Made by a program: the position numbers and the translations under genes
From: Pseudomonas fluorescens
Lineage (GTDB): Bacteria; Pseudomonadota; Gammaproteobacteria; Pseudomonadales; Pseudomonadaceae
DNA length: 64,000 nucleotides
NCBI RefSeq assembly: GCF_040448305.1
Contig: NZ_CP148752.1
Span: forward strand, 2,170,001-2,234,000
Direction: 5' to 3'
The notes under the pieces: generated by a model
What the model saw: only the letters and a program-made list of their open reading frames with translations
Told to the model about the DNA's origin: nothing
Database searches by the model: none
Part shown: piece after piece, positions 7,517-16,017 of the stretch
How positions within the stretch are numbered: position 1 is the stretch's first letter
How the letters are laid out: each line of letters starts with the position of its first letter

Positions 7517-7897
7517 ATGAAAAAGATAACGCCTGACCCTCCGGAAACCGCAATGGCTTCCGATTCTCTCGATCTTGCTCAACTATCCGCTGACTCTCAG
7601 CGGGTGGTCAGTAAACGTCTGCGAAACCCGAATCACGCTGATCCCGTCTGCCATGTGTTCACCATTCTTCCCAACGTCGATATTGAAACGCTCCTGTGTC
7701 ATGCCTGCGAAACCCTTGCATCATTGAACGTCTTGACCACTGACCTGGCTTGCAAGCTCGAAGGTTCAACCCGCAGTTTGGCTCTGTCGATTCAGCAACT
7801 GGCGGTGGTGGGGGAGTTGTTGGTGAATCGAGCATTGGACAATGTCGATCCGCAAGGCAGTGGGGGTGAGGTATCGCCAGGTGCGCACGGTTCCTGA
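7517..7897 (+). CDS. DUF6124 family protein
   Basis: A 126-residue protein beginning MKKITPDPPETAMASDSLD, the usual opening of the Pseudomonas DUF6124 (formerly DUF3077) group. The core VFTILPNVDIETLLCHACET is followed by a long helical part ending in QQLAVVGELLVNRALDN. No signal peptide or membrane segment is present. The family is small, often multicopy in fluorescent pseudomonads, and of unknown function. The start follows a Shine-Dalgarno AGGAAC. The gene is preceded by a strongly folded leader and by a broken copy of its own 3' end. Confidence 0.85.
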   Translation: MKKITPDPPETAMASDSLDLAQLSADSQRVVSKRLRNPNHADPVCHVFTILPNVDIETLLCHACETLASLNVLTTDLACKLEGSTRSLALSIQQLAVVGELLVNRALDNVDPQGSGGEVSPGAHGS

Positions 7898-8002
7898 ACC
7901 AACGCTGACTTGGCGAAAAGTTTCATGATGTGTCGTTGAAGTGAGGCATAGGCTGACCGCCAAAGGTCATGTCCCCGCGCCTCAACCCACAGGAATAAAA
8001 GA

Positions 8003-8224
8003 ATGATCGCAAACCTCGTCAAAGTCTCGTTGATGGCCGTTGCTTTGTTGCTGAGTGCCTGTTCCGGTGTGAACTCCCATAGCGATTATTCGACCGACTC
8101 GGTGCAGCCGGCCGGCTTTGGCCCGGGGCCGACCAACAGCAACCCCGACAAGATGAGTTTCCATGGCAGTGCGCTCGGCAATAGCTTCGGCGAATACGGT
8201 TCAGGTTTGCTGCACGACGACTGA
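8003..8224 (+). CDS. Small predicted lipoprotein
   Basis: A 73-residue protein with a basic N-terminus, a hydrophobic stretch and the lipobox LLSAC, so Cys20 would be lipidated after signal peptidase II cleavage. The mature part is short, polar and Gly/Ser/Asp-rich (GFGPGPTNSNPDK, GSGLLHDD). Residue +2 is Ser, which favours outer-membrane sorting. The start is supported by AGGAA ten bases upstream. It is followed by a strong bidirectional terminator, so it is probably a single-gene unit. Function unknown. Confidence 0.75.
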   Translation: MIANLVKVSLMAVALLLSACSGVNSHSDYSTDSVQPAGFGPGPTNSNPDKMSFHGSALGNSFGEYGSGLLHDD

Positions 8225-8240
8225 TACGCGGTCCGCAATG

Positions 8241-8273
8241 AAAAAGGGCGCTCCTTTGTGAGCGCCCTTTTTT
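8241..8273. terminator. Bidirectional intrinsic terminator
   Basis: The stem AAAAAGGGCGCTC (8241-8253) pairs with its complement from 8260 across a six-base loop, followed by six Ts on the plus strand; the minus strand also ends in a T-run. It sits between the convergent lipoprotein gene and the PheC-like gene and can serve both. Confidence 0.9.
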
Positions 8274-8291
8274 GTGAGCAAAAACGATCCG

Positions 8292-9077
8292 TTACTTGGC
8301 GTCAGGCACCGCCAGCCACTGGCGCAGTATTTTCTGGTAGTTGCCCGTCGCCTTGGCCAAATGCAGCCACTGATCGACGTACAGCTTCCAGGTGATGTCG
8401 TCGCGGGGTAGCAGGTAGGCTTTTTCGCCGTATTGCAGGTAGTGCGTGGGGTTGACCGCGCACAGGCCCGGCTTGAGCTTCTGCTGGTACAGCGCCTCCG
8501 ATGCGTCGGTGATCATCACGTCGGCTTTTTTATCCAGCAGTTCCTGAAAGATGCTCACGTTGTCGCGCAACTGCAATTGCGCCTTGGGCAGGTGGGCGTG
8601 GACGAACGCTTCGTTGGTGCCGCCGGCGGGTTCGACCAGGCGAACCGAGGGTTGGTTGATCTGTTCGACGGTCTGGTACAGCGCCTGGTCTTCGCAACGC
8701 ACCAACGGGATTTTGCCGTCGACGTCCAGGATGCTGCTGAAGAAGGCTTTTTTCTGCCGTTCCAGGGTGACCGAGATGCCGCCCATGGCGATGTCGCACT
8801 TGCCGGCGAGCATGTCGGGCATCAGGGTTTTCCAGGTGGTGGGCACCCACTCGACCTTGACGCCAAGGCTGTCGGCCAGGGCGCGGGCCATGGCGATGTC
8901 GATGCCGGAATGCTCGCCGTCCTCGGCTTTGAGGGTGTAGGGCTTGTAGTCGCCGGTGGTGCAAACGCGCAGTTGTCCCTGTTGCATGACGCTGTCCAGA
9001 TGCGACGGTTCTGCCTGGGCGTCAAGGGAGAGTACGAGCAAGCCGCCGAGCATCATTGCTCTTTTGATTTTCTTCAT
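8292..9077 (-). CDS. Periplasmic solute-binding protein, cyclohexadienyl dehydratase (PheC)-like
   Basis: A 261-residue protein with a cleavable signal peptide (cut after AQA, about residue 22) and a type II periplasmic binding fold. It resembles P. aeruginosa PheC along its length: VCTTGDYKPYTL, CDIAMGGISVTLERQKKAFFS, PAGGTNEAF, VMITDASEALYQQK and EKAYLLPRDD. PheC converts prephenate to phenylpyruvate and arogenate to phenylalanine in the periplasm. The close homology makes that the best guess, but binding proteins of amino-acid importers share the fold and no transporter genes are adjacent. It is transcribed alone towards the terminator at 8241. Confidence 0.7.
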   Translation of the reverse strand: MKKIKRAMMLGGLLVLSLDAQAEPSHLDSVMQQGQLRVCTTGDYKPYTLKAEDGEHSGIDIAMARALADSLGVKVEWVPTTWKTLMPDMLAGKCDIAMGGISVTLERQKKAFFSSILDVDGKIPLVRCEDQALYQTVEQINQPSVRLVEPAGGTNEAFVHAHLPKAQLQLRDNVSIFQELLDKKADVMITDASEALYQQKLKPGLCAVNPTHYLQYGEKAYLLPRDDITWKLYVDQWLHLAKATGNYQKILRQWLAVPDAK

Positions 9078-9123
9078 TGTTATCGGGCTTTTGGGCTGGA
9101 GTGGTTTTCAAGCGGAGAGTGTA

Positions 9124-9152
9124 GTGAAACTTTCACGGTTGTGAAAAATCAC
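9124..9152 (-). promoter_or_regulatory. Tandem palindromes upstream of PheC-like gene
   Basis: Two palindromes lie side by side: GTGAAA-C-TTTCAC at 9124-9136 and GTGA-AAAA-TCAC at 9141-9152. They are 47 to 75 bases upstream of the PheC-like start and just behind the end of copD, a good place for an operator. They are not the canonical TyrR/PhhR box (TGTAAA-N6-TTTACA). The regulator is unknown. Confidence 0.35.
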
Positions 9153-9157
9153 GCTGC

Positions 9158-10093
9158 CTAAAGATTGCTCATTTCCACTTCCGGGCTCAACGTCCCCAAC
9201 CACGCCACCAGCCCCACAATCAATACCGCCGCGGCCATTTCCACCACCACGCTGCGCCGAAGTACATGGGCCGCCGCGCGATACTGGCCCTTTCGCAACG
9301 ACCGCTCCAGCAAGGGGCCAAGATGAAAGCGGTTCAGCGCCGCCAACACCAGCATCCCGGCAAACAGCAGCACCTTGATCGCCAGCAGAATTCCGTAATG
9401 GCTGAGTAAAGCCTCATCGAGCTTCGGCCCGACGATGAACAGGTAGTTCACCACGCCCGTCACGGTGATGATCACAACGATCAGCGCACCAACAGATTCG
9501 AATCGCTTGACCGCGCGAGCCAGCAACCGTATGTGAGCTTCGGTTTGCAGGGCCCGGGTTTGCGCCATCAAGGCAAACGCCAGCAACGCGCCGAGCCAGG
9601 CACCCGCCGTCAACAGGTGCAGGATGTCCGCAGTAAAGTGCCAGAAACGGCGACTGCCTTCGTCCATGGCGCCATGCCCGCTCCAGGCCAGGCTGGCGAG
9701 GGCGATGCCGCCGGCGGTGGCGGCGATCACCAGGCTGATGCCGGGTGCGCGTGGGTTGAGCATCAACGCCACACCCGCGACCGCTAATGCAATCATCCGT
9801 ACAGCACAGGCCAATCCGACGTCTGTCTCGAACAGCATCATTTCGAGGTGAGGGCGCAACTCGGCAACGTCTGATTCGCCGCTCATGGCGCGGACCATCA
9901 GCACCATGCCGGCGATGGACAGCAGTGCGCCGAGCCCGGCTGTTGCCGTCAACAATCGGCGAAAGGGCAGCACCGTCCCGGATAGCCGTTCCTGTCCTTT
10001 GAAGCTGTAGAGTCCGAACAGCGCCACGCCAAACAACAGCATCAAATCCACATACAACACAAACCGCAGCACGACGTTGGCCGAGTCGCTCAT
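9158..10093 (-). CDS. copD: Copper resistance inner-membrane protein CopD
   Basis: A 311-residue polytopic protein with about eight hydrophobic helices (for example VVLRFVLYVDLMLLFGVALFG at the N-terminus). It carries the CopD-domain motif WSGHGAMDEG and the segment DILHLLTAGAWLGALLAFALM, with His residues placed for copper binding. CopD proteins work with periplasmic CopC in copper uptake or handling. It starts three bases after the copC stop, as the last gene of copABCD. Length matches the family. Confidence 0.9.
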   Translation of the reverse strand: MSDSANVVLRFVLYVDLMLLFGVALFGLYSFKGQERLSGTVLPFRRLLTATAGLGALLSIAGMVLMVRAMSGESDVAELRPHLEMMLFETDVGLACAVRMIALAVAGVALMLNPRAPGISLVIAATAGGIALASLAWSGHGAMDEGSRRFWHFTADILHLLTAGAWLGALLAFALMAQTRALQTEAHIRLLARAVKRFESVGALIVVIITVTGVVNYLFIVGPKLDEALLSHYGILLAIKVLLFAGMLVLAALNRFHLGPLLERSLRKGQYRAAAHVLRRSVVVEMAAAVLIVGLVAWLGTLSPEVEMSNL

Positions 10094-10096
10094 CGA

Positions 10097-10480
10097 TCAT
10101 TTCACTTTGAAGGTGACGTTGCCGGTGATCGGATGGGTGTCCGACGACACCGCCCGCCATTCGACCTTGTAGGTGCCGGCAGTCAAGGGTGTTGTCGGGA
10201 TAATGAGCATGGTTTTCGGATCACTGCCGCCGCTGACTTTGGCCTTGACCGGCATCGGGGCGTGGGCCATGCCGGACATTTCGGTCATCAGCAGTTTTGC
10301 GCCGGAAAACTGGGTGACGAGGTTTTCGGAAAAGTGCAGTTCGATCTTCTCGGGCGGCGCACCTTCTGCGCCTTCCGCTGGGGTGGAGGCGAGCAGTTTG
10401 GGGTGCGCTTGAGCGAGGGTGCTAATAAGCAGGCCGCTGAGCAGCGCGATAGCGACGGCGGTGGGTTTGATGATGCGCAT
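10097..10480 (-). CDS. copC: Periplasmic copper-binding protein CopC
   Basis: Starting at ATG 10480 (Shine-Dalgarno AAGGA just upstream) the product is 127 residues with a signal peptide cut after AQA, leaving His26 (HPKLLASTPAEG) as the mature N-terminus, the usual Cu(II) ligand in CopC. The fold ends with WRAVSSDTHPITGNVTFKV, whose DTHP segment provides further copper ligands. Met residues in KLLMTEMSGMAHAPM could bind Cu(I). A longer frame reaching 10552 lacks a signal peptide, so it was not chosen. It lies between copB and copD. Confidence 0.92.
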   Translation of the reverse strand: MRIIKPTAVAIALLSGLLISTLAQAHPKLLASTPAEGAEGAPPEKIELHFSENLVTQFSGAKLLMTEMSGMAHAPMPVKAKVSGGSDPKTMLIIPTTPLTAGTYKVEWRAVSSDTHPITGNVTFKVK

Positions 10481-10532
10481 GCAAGGTCCTTTACCGCTTG
10501 AAGCGGTTGTTGTTGGTTTGGGGTGAGTCTGT

Positions 10533-11435
10533 TCAGAACCACAGCCGAACACCGAGCACGAGGCGGGTTTCGCTGCGGTCCTCGCCTTCGTCGTTGGCGT
10601 AGTCGGCGGTGTTGCCGTAGGTGCGGTTCCAGGTCACGCCGAGGTAGGGCGCGAACTCCCGGCGGATTTCGTAGCGCAGGCGCAAACCAGCCTCGGTGTT
10701 GGACAGGCCCGCACCGATGCCCCGTTGCGGATCGTTTTTGCCGTAGGCGTTGACCTCGACGGTCGGCTGCAGGATCAGCCGATTGGTCAGCAGGATGTCG
10801 TAGTCGCCTTCCAGCCGCACGGCGCTCTGGCCGCCTTCGCCGATGAAGGCCGTGGCTTCGGCTTCGAAGTTGTACAGCGCCATGCCCTGCACGCCGAACG
10901 CGGCCCAGGTTTGCGGGGCGCCGGGTTTGAAGTCCTGGCGCACGCCGCTGACGACGTCCCACCACGGGGAAATGGCGTGGCCCCACAGGGCCTGGATTTC
11001 TGCGTCTTCGGTCACGCCGTTGGTGCGTTCACCTTCGGAGCGCAGCCACAGGCGATCAATGTCACCGCCAACCCAACCGGACAAATCCCAGGCCAGGGTG
11101 CTGCCGTCATCGGCGTCCTGCCACTCGAGTTTGTCGGCGAGGAAAAATGAATTGAGCGTGCTGTCGTGTACGTGGTGACCGGCGGGATCGGCATACACCG
11201 CCGCGCGATCGGCATCGGTCAGCACCGGAATCGGCGTACGGCTTTCGCTGGGTGCGGCGGGCTGCATCTGGCCGTCGTCCATGCCTTGCATTTGGCCTTG
11301 GTCCATCTGGCTATGATCCATGCCTTGCATCTGACCGTGGTCCATCTGGCTGTGATCCATGCCTTGCATGTCATCGCTGGCGGCCATCGCCGTTGAGGTC
11401 GCGAGTGCTAAAAAAAACGGGGTGAATCGAATCAT
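10533..11435 (-). CDS. copB: Outer-membrane copper resistance protein CopB
   Basis: From ATG 11435 the product is 300 residues with a signal peptide (cut near AMA-AS). A Met/His-rich repeat follows at about residues 20-55, built of units MDHSQM, MDHGQMQG, MDQGQM and MDDGQM that can bind copper. A beta-rich domain of the CopB family comes next (WDLSGWVGGDIDRLWLR, GVRQDFKPG), ending in an aromatic residue (LVLGVRLWF) as outer-membrane barrels do. A frame reaching 11636 would overlap copA and lacks a signal peptide. The start is 11 bases after the copA stop. Confidence 0.9.
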   Translation of the reverse strand: MIRFTPFFLALATSTAMAASDDMQGMDHSQMDHGQMQGMDHSQMDQGQMQGMDDGQMQPAAPSESRTPIPVLTDADRAAVYADPAGHHVHDSTLNSFFLADKLEWQDADDGSTLAWDLSGWVGGDIDRLWLRSEGERTNGVTEDAEIQALWGHAISPWWDVVSGVRQDFKPGAPQTWAAFGVQGMALYNFEAEATAFIGEGGQSAVRLEGDYDILLTNRLILQPTVEVNAYGKNDPQRGIGAGLSNTEAGLRLRYEIRREFAPYLGVTWNRTYGNTADYANDEGEDRSETRLVLGVRLWF

Positions 11436-11445
11436 GGGGTGCGCC

Positions 11446-13152
11446 TCATTCTTCCACGCGAACTTCACGGAACATGCCCATTTCCATGTGGTACAGGAGA
11501 TGGCAGTGATAGGCCCAGCGGCCGAGCGCGTCGGCTGTGACCCGATAGCTGCGCCGGGAGCCCGGTGGCATGTCGATGGTGTGTTTGCGCACCATGAACT
11601 GGCCGTTCTCGTCTTCAAGGTCGCTCCACATTCCATGCAGGTGGATGGGGTGCATCATCATCGTGTCGTTGACCAGCACGATCCGCAGCCGCTCGCCGTA
11701 CTTGAGGCGCAGGGGCTCTGCATCAGAGAACTTCACGCCGTTGAACGACCAGGCGAATTTTTCCATGTGGCCGGTCAGGTGCAGCTCGATGGTGCGGCCA
11801 GGCTCGCGGCCGTCCGGGTCTTCGAAGGTGCTGCGCAGGTCGGAATAGGTGAGCACGCGGCGCCCGTTATTACGCAGGCCCATGCCGGGATCGTCGAGTT
11901 TCGGTGAGGTGGACATGGCTTGCATGTCCACCAGCGGGTTGTCGGTTTCCGAGGTCGGGTGCGACTGCATGCCGGGCATGTCGCCCATGGCCATGTTGCT
12001 GTGATCCATGCCCGCCATGCTGCCGTGGTCCATGCCGCCCATGCCCATGTCATCCATGGTCACCAGGGGGCGCGGGTCCAGTGGCGGCAGCGGCGCTACC
12101 AGTCCTGTCTTCACCGCCAGGGTGCCGCGTGCGTATCCGGTGCGATCCATCGCTTGGGCGAACAGGGTGTAGGCCGCTTCGGTGGGTTCGACGATAACGT
12201 CGAAGGTTTCTGCCACGGCAATGCGAAACTCGTCGACGCTCACCGGTTTGACGTGCAGGCCATCGGCGGCGACCACGGTCATTTTCAGGCCGGGGATGCG
12301 CACGTCGAAGTAGCTCATGGCCGAGCCGTTGATGAAGCGCAGCCGCAGCTTTTCCCCCGGGCGGAACACCCCGGTCCAGTTCGAATCCGGTGCCTGGCCG
12401 TTCAACAGGTAGGTGTAAGTGGCGCCGCCGACGTCCGCCAGGTCGGTGGGGTTCATCTTCATCTCGGCCCACATTTTGCGGTCGGCGACGGCCGGCCCCC
12501 AGCCCTTTTCGCTGACGTCGTGGATGAAGTCGCCCACGGTGCGTTTGTTGAAGTTGTAGTAATCGGACTGTTTTTTCAGGGTCTTCATCAGGCCGACCGG
12601 GTCTTCGTCGGTCCAGTCGCTGAGCATCACCACGTAGTCGCGGTCGTACTGGAACGGCTCCGGGTCCTTGGCGTCGATCACCAGCGGGCCGTAGACGCCG
12701 GATTGTTCCTGAAACCCCGAGTGGCTGTGATACCAGTAGGTACCGTTCTGGCGCACGGTGAACTGGTAGACGTACATGCCGCCGGGCTCGATGCCCTTGA
12801 AGCTCAGCCCCGGCACGCCGTCCATGTTGGCTGGCAGCAGGATGCCGTGCCAGTGAATGGACGTGCTGTCCTTGAGTCTGTTGCGCACCCGCAGCGTTAC
12901 CGTGTCGCCTTCACGCCAGCGCAGCAGTGGGCCGGGGATGCCGCCGTTGATGGTCATCGCGGTGCGCGGATTGCCGCTGAAGTTGACCGCAGATTCGCCG
13001 ATGAACAGTTCGAAATCATGACCGGCCAACACCTGGGGTTCGCCGGGGCTGTTGATCGCCCAGACCGGCGTGCGCCATAACCCGAGGCCGCCGAAGAGCC
13101 CGCCGATGGCCAGGCTTTTGACGAAGGTGCGTCTTGAAGTGTGGGAGTGCAT
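11446..13152 (-). CDS. copA: Multicopper oxidase CopA (Tat-exported)
   Basis: A 568-residue protein with a Tat signal (SRRTFVKSLAIGG) and three cupredoxin domains. Copper motifs are HWHG (100-103), YHSHSG (141-146), HPIHLHGMW near the C-terminus, and the final HCHLLYHMEMGMF, which supplies type 1 and type 3 ligands. A Met-rich stretch about residues 365-395 (MDDMGMGGMDHGSMAGMDH) is typical of CopA/PcoA and binds Cu(I). These proteins oxidise or sequester copper in the periplasm. It is the first gene of copABCD on the minus strand; a copR/copS pair is not in the window. Confidence 0.95.
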   Translation of the reverse strand: MHSHTSRRTFVKSLAIGGLFGGLGLWRTPVWAINSPGEPQVLAGHDFELFIGESAVNFSGNPRTAMTINGGIPGPLLRWREGDTVTLRVRNRLKDSTSIHWHGILLPANMDGVPGLSFKGIEPGGMYVYQFTVRQNGTYWYHSHSGFQEQSGVYGPLVIDAKDPEPFQYDRDYVVMLSDWTDEDPVGLMKTLKKQSDYYNFNKRTVGDFIHDVSEKGWGPAVADRKMWAEMKMNPTDLADVGGATYTYLLNGQAPDSNWTGVFRPGEKLRLRFINGSAMSYFDVRIPGLKMTVVAADGLHVKPVSVDEFRIAVAETFDVIVEPTEAAYTLFAQAMDRTGYARGTLAVKTGLVAPLPPLDPRPLVTMDDMGMGGMDHGSMAGMDHSNMAMGDMPGMQSHPTSETDNPLVDMQAMSTSPKLDDPGMGLRNNGRRVLTYSDLRSTFEDPDGREPGRTIELHLTGHMEKFAWSFNGVKFSDAEPLRLKYGERLRIVLVNDTMMMHPIHLHGMWSDLEDENGQFMVRKHTIDMPPGSRRSYRVTADALGRWAYHCHLLYHMEMGMFREVRVEE

Positions 13153-13229
13153 GCCGTGTGTTCCGCCCGTCAGCCTGTTGAATTTGTCGACTAGTCTAGC
13201 GGGCGGTGCTTTCAGCAGGCTGAGGCGAA

Positions 13230-13245
13230 GATTACAGTTTTGACA
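13230..13245 (-). promoter_or_regulatory. Candidate cop box upstream of copA
   Basis: On the minus strand TGTCAAAACTGTAATC occurs about 80 bases before the copA start. It resembles the TGACA-N5-GTAAT type sites bound by CopR/CusR-type response regulators. It overlaps the last codons and the TAA stop of the L,D-transpeptidase gene. Consensus from memory; the assignment is inference. Confidence 0.4.
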
Positions 13246-13960
13246 GGTTGGACGTCGTTTTCTGGCTTGAAGTGGACTTTTCCCTTGAGGCCACGGTGTC
13301 GCCGCCGCAGTTGATGTAGGAAGAGGACTTCAGCCAGCGTTGGTCCGGGTAGTAGGAAAACAGCAACTGCCCGTCCTTCATCGAATCAATCAGCCGATGG
13401 GCAATCGCCGGCCTGACGGCCGGGCAGCCGAGGCTGCGGCCGATGCGGCCATTGGCACGGGCCAGCACCGGGCTGACATAGGGCGCGCCGTGAATGACGA
13501 TGGCCCGGTCAAAGGCGTTGTCGTTGAAGCCGGGCTCCAGGCCTTCCATGCGCAACGAGTAACCGTTCTGGCCGCGGTAGCTTTGCTGGGTGCGGAACAG
13601 GCCGAGGCTGGTGGCGTGGCTTTCGTTGCGGTTGGAGAACAGCGTGGCCATGTTTTCACCGCTGTTGCGGCCATGGGCGACCAGTTCGTGAAACAGCAAC
13701 TTGCGCCGTTTAAGATCGAAGACCCACAGGCGTTGTTCGGTTGAGGGCAGGGAGTAATCGATCACCGCCAGTCTTTGGGCGGGGGCGACGCCTTGGGCAC
13801 GGCTGCATTGGGTGGCACGAACGGCCAGGGCGATCACTTTGGCGTCGGCACCGGGTGCTGCTTTGACCAGCGCGTTTTCAAGCGAATCGGCGTAGGCTGA
13901 CGTTACTGAAAGGCACGTCAGTAAAATGGCAAATAAAAGGCCAAAGCGGTTTAGCGCCAT
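13232..13960 (-). CDS. Murein L,D-transpeptidase catalytic domain protein (YkuD_2 type)
   Basis: A 242-residue secreted protein with a signal peptide (cut after AYA, about residue 24). The catalytic domain shows VIHGAPYVSP with H157 and GRSLGCPAVRP with C179, the His and Cys of L,D-transpeptidases. The arrangement LGLFRTQQSYRGQNGYSLRM before it is typical of the YkuD_2 subgroup. Such enzymes form or modify 3-3 crosslinks in peptidoglycan or attach lipoproteins. It is divergent from a second, larger L,D-transpeptidase gene with 85 bases between them, and it precedes copA, whose putative operator overlaps its stop. Confidence 0.85.
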   Translation of the reverse strand: MALNRFGLLFAILLTCLSVTSAYADSLENALVKAAPGADAKVIALAVRATQCSRAQGVAPAQRLAVIDYSLPSTEQRLWVFDLKRRKLLFHELVAHGRNSGENMATLFSNRNESHATSLGLFRTQQSYRGQNGYSLRMEGLEPGFNDNAFDRAIVIHGAPYVSPVLARANGRIGRSLGCPAVRPAIAHRLIDSMKDGQLLFSYYPDQRWLKSSSYINCGGDTVASREKSTSSQKTTSNLSKL

Positions 13961-14045
13961 AGTCGGGTCTCATCATGATAATTTCGAGTCTAGCTAGCAG
14001 CGAGCGGAAAGCCAGTCGTTTGAAACGGGGGATTAAGGATTATCC

Positions 14046-15800
14046 ATGGTGCAGTTAACAAGGTCATTCGTCATAAGCCGCATGTTTTTTATGGGCTTTC
14101 TGATCAGCGGTGCGGCGTTTGGGCAAATTTCGCCGATTGAGCCGGTATCTGTGGCGAGCAGCACAATCGATGCCGCAACGCCCGGCGATGCGGTCGGCCA
14201 TGCGATTCAGGCGACGCTGGAGCCGCTGCGATCGGCCTTTCCGCCGTTGCTCACCTCCAGGCGCCATCAGCGTGTGGATGTCAGCCGGGTGGTGCTGGAT
14301 TTCTATATGCATCGCAACTATCGCGCCGCGTGGACGGATGATCGTGATGTGGCCCAGTTGCTCAAGAGCCTTGAAGACACTCGGATCGATGGCCTGAATC
14401 CGGCGGATTTCCGCATCACCGAACTGGCGCAAGCCCATGAATCGCTGCTGGCCGCCGTGCCTTCCACGGCGCAACGGGCGATGTTCGACATGGCGGCGAC
14501 CCGCACGTTCATCACCGCGCTGCTGCAACTGCGACAGGGCAAAGTCGATCCGTCGCGACTGGACATTCACTGGAATTTCGATCCTGCCGGCGGCGATGCC
14601 CACGAGGCCATGAACAATCTGTTTGCCGCCCTCGATGCCCACGACGTGGCGCGTGCATTCGCCGATGCACCGCCTCAGGAAGAGATTTACCGCAATTTGC
14701 GTGAAGGCCTGGCCCGGTTGCGCCAGCTGCACGCTGCGGGCGGCTGGCCGAAAGTGACCGAAGGGCAATCGCTCAAGCCCGGCATGGATGGGGTGGCGGT
14801 CGCACAATTGCGTGCGCGTCTGGTGGCGGGCGGTTACCTGGATGCGCACCTGTCGAAAAAAGCCGGTTACGACGACAAGGTCATTGCCGCGGTGAAGAAG
14901 TATCAGACCGAACAATACCTGGGGGTCGATGGTGTGGCGGGGGCGGCGACGCTGGCGGCGCTGAACGTGCCGGTCGGGGCGCGGATCGATCAGGTGCGGG
15001 TCAACATGGAGCGCGCCCGGTGGCTGTTGTACAAGCTTCAGGGCACGTTCGTGATCGTCGATATCGCCGGCTACAAGGTGGCGATGTACCGCGACGGTCT
15101 GCCGATCTGGCGTTCGCGGGTGCAAGTCGGTAAACCGGTGCGCAGTACGCCGGTGTTCCAGGCCGAAATCACCTACATCACGTTCAACCCGACCTGGACC
15201 GTGCCGCCGACCATCCTCAAGCAGGACGTGATTCCGAAAGTCCAGAACGATCCGGGCTATCTGGCGGCCAACCGGATTCGCGTGCTCGATCGCGAAGGCA
15301 ATGTGCTCGATCCGTCGGACGTTGACTGGAGCAACCCACGCGGCATCCACCTGCGTCAGGATGCCGGGCCCGACAGTTCGCTGGGGCAGGTGGTGATCCG
15401 TTTCCCCAACGACTATGCGATTTACCTGCATGACACGCCGCACCGCGAACTGTTTGCCAAAACGGTTCGAGCCACCAGTTCAGGCTGCATCCGCGTGGAA
15501 AACCCCTTGCAACTGGTCGAGCTGTTGTTCAACGACCCGGTGCGCTGGAACAGCGCCGGCATCCAGAAGCAGCTGGCCAATGGCAGGACCGAGAACGTCC
15601 TGCTGCCGGTGAAAGTGCCGGTGTTGTTGGCTTACTGGACCGTGGACCTGAGCAATGACGGGCGGGTGACGTTCAAGCCCGACATTTATGATTACGATGC
15701 CAGGGTGTTGCAGGGCTTGAGTCAGCCTACGAAGTTACCGGCTCTGGACTTGCGTCTCGCAGAGATACCATTGGTGGTGACGGGGCGGAACCAACAGTAA
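14046..15800 (+). CDS. L,D-transpeptidase, YcbB/LdtD-like
   Basis: A 584-residue protein with an N-terminal signal/anchor segment (residues 1-27). A scaffold domain is followed by a peptidoglycan-binding domain (KPGMDGVAVAQLRARL, about residues 245-300). The YkuD catalytic domain at about 335-490 contains YLHDTPHRELF with the catalytic His near 462 and TSSGCIRVENP with the catalytic Cys near 480. The order scaffold, PG-binding, YkuD and the size match YcbB (LdtD), which makes 3-3 crosslinks in the periplasm. It starts at ATG 14046, downstream of the divergent promoter region, and is followed by a REP pair. Confidence 0.88.
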   Translation: MVQLTRSFVISRMFFMGFLISGAAFGQISPIEPVSVASSTIDAATPGDAVGHAIQATLEPLRSAFPPLLTSRRHQRVDVSRVVLDFYMHRNYRAAWTDDRDVAQLLKSLEDTRIDGLNPADFRITELAQAHESLLAAVPSTAQRAMFDMAATRTFITALLQLRQGKVDPSRLDIHWNFDPAGGDAHEAMNNLFAALDAHDVARAFADAPPQEEIYRNLREGLARLRQLHAAGGWPKVTEGQSLKPGMDGVAVAQLRARLVAGGYLDAHLSKKAGYDDKVIAAVKKYQTEQYLGVDGVAGAATLAALNVPVGARIDQVRVNMERARWLLYKLQGTFVIVDIAGYKVAMYRDGLPIWRSRVQVGKPVRSTPVFQAEITYITFNPTWTVPPTILKQDVIPKVQNDPGYLAANRIRVLDREGNVLDPSDVDWSNPRGIHLRQDAGPDSSLGQVVIRFPNDYAIYLHDTPHRELFAKTVRATSSGCIRVENPLQLVELLFNDPVRWNSAGIQKQLANGRTENVLLPVKVPVLLAYWTVDLSNDGRVTFKPDIYDYDARVLQGLSQPTKLPALDLRLAEIPLVVTGRNQQ

Positions 15801-15868
15801 CCAAAGACCGGAAAGGGCGCCTCTGGGGCGTAATGCCGATCAGTCAAGGGTTTGAACACTGCAATCCT

Positions 15869-15957
15869 TGTGGGAGCGAGCCTGCTCGCGATGAGGGAGG
15901 CACATTCAGAAGTAATGTGACTGACAGTCCGCTATCGCGAGCAGGCTCGCTCCCACA
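15869..15957. repeat. Inverted pair of REP elements
   Basis: Arm TGTGGGAGCGAGCCTGCTCG from about 15869 recurs in inverse orientation at 15934-15957, with about 42 bases between. This is the common extragenic palindromic repeat of fluorescent pseudomonads. It lies between the L,D-transpeptidase gene and a convergent small gene, where it may act as a transcription barrier. Confidence 0.85.
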
Positions 15958-16017
15958 GGTTTCGTGTGTATTAGCCTCTGGAGCACCCTTTTTTATGTGA
16001 GTGCTTCGGCAACCCCC

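Noticed and set aside
11280..11370. Short repeated DNA in copB as a CRISPR or mobile repeat
   Set aside because: The repeats encode the Met/His-rich copper-binding units (MDHSQM and variants); spacing and divergence do not fit a CRISPR array.
11920..13080. Long plus-strand open frame opposite copA
   Set aside because: It is an antisense frame created by high GC; the minus strand carries the full multicopper oxidase with all copper motifs.
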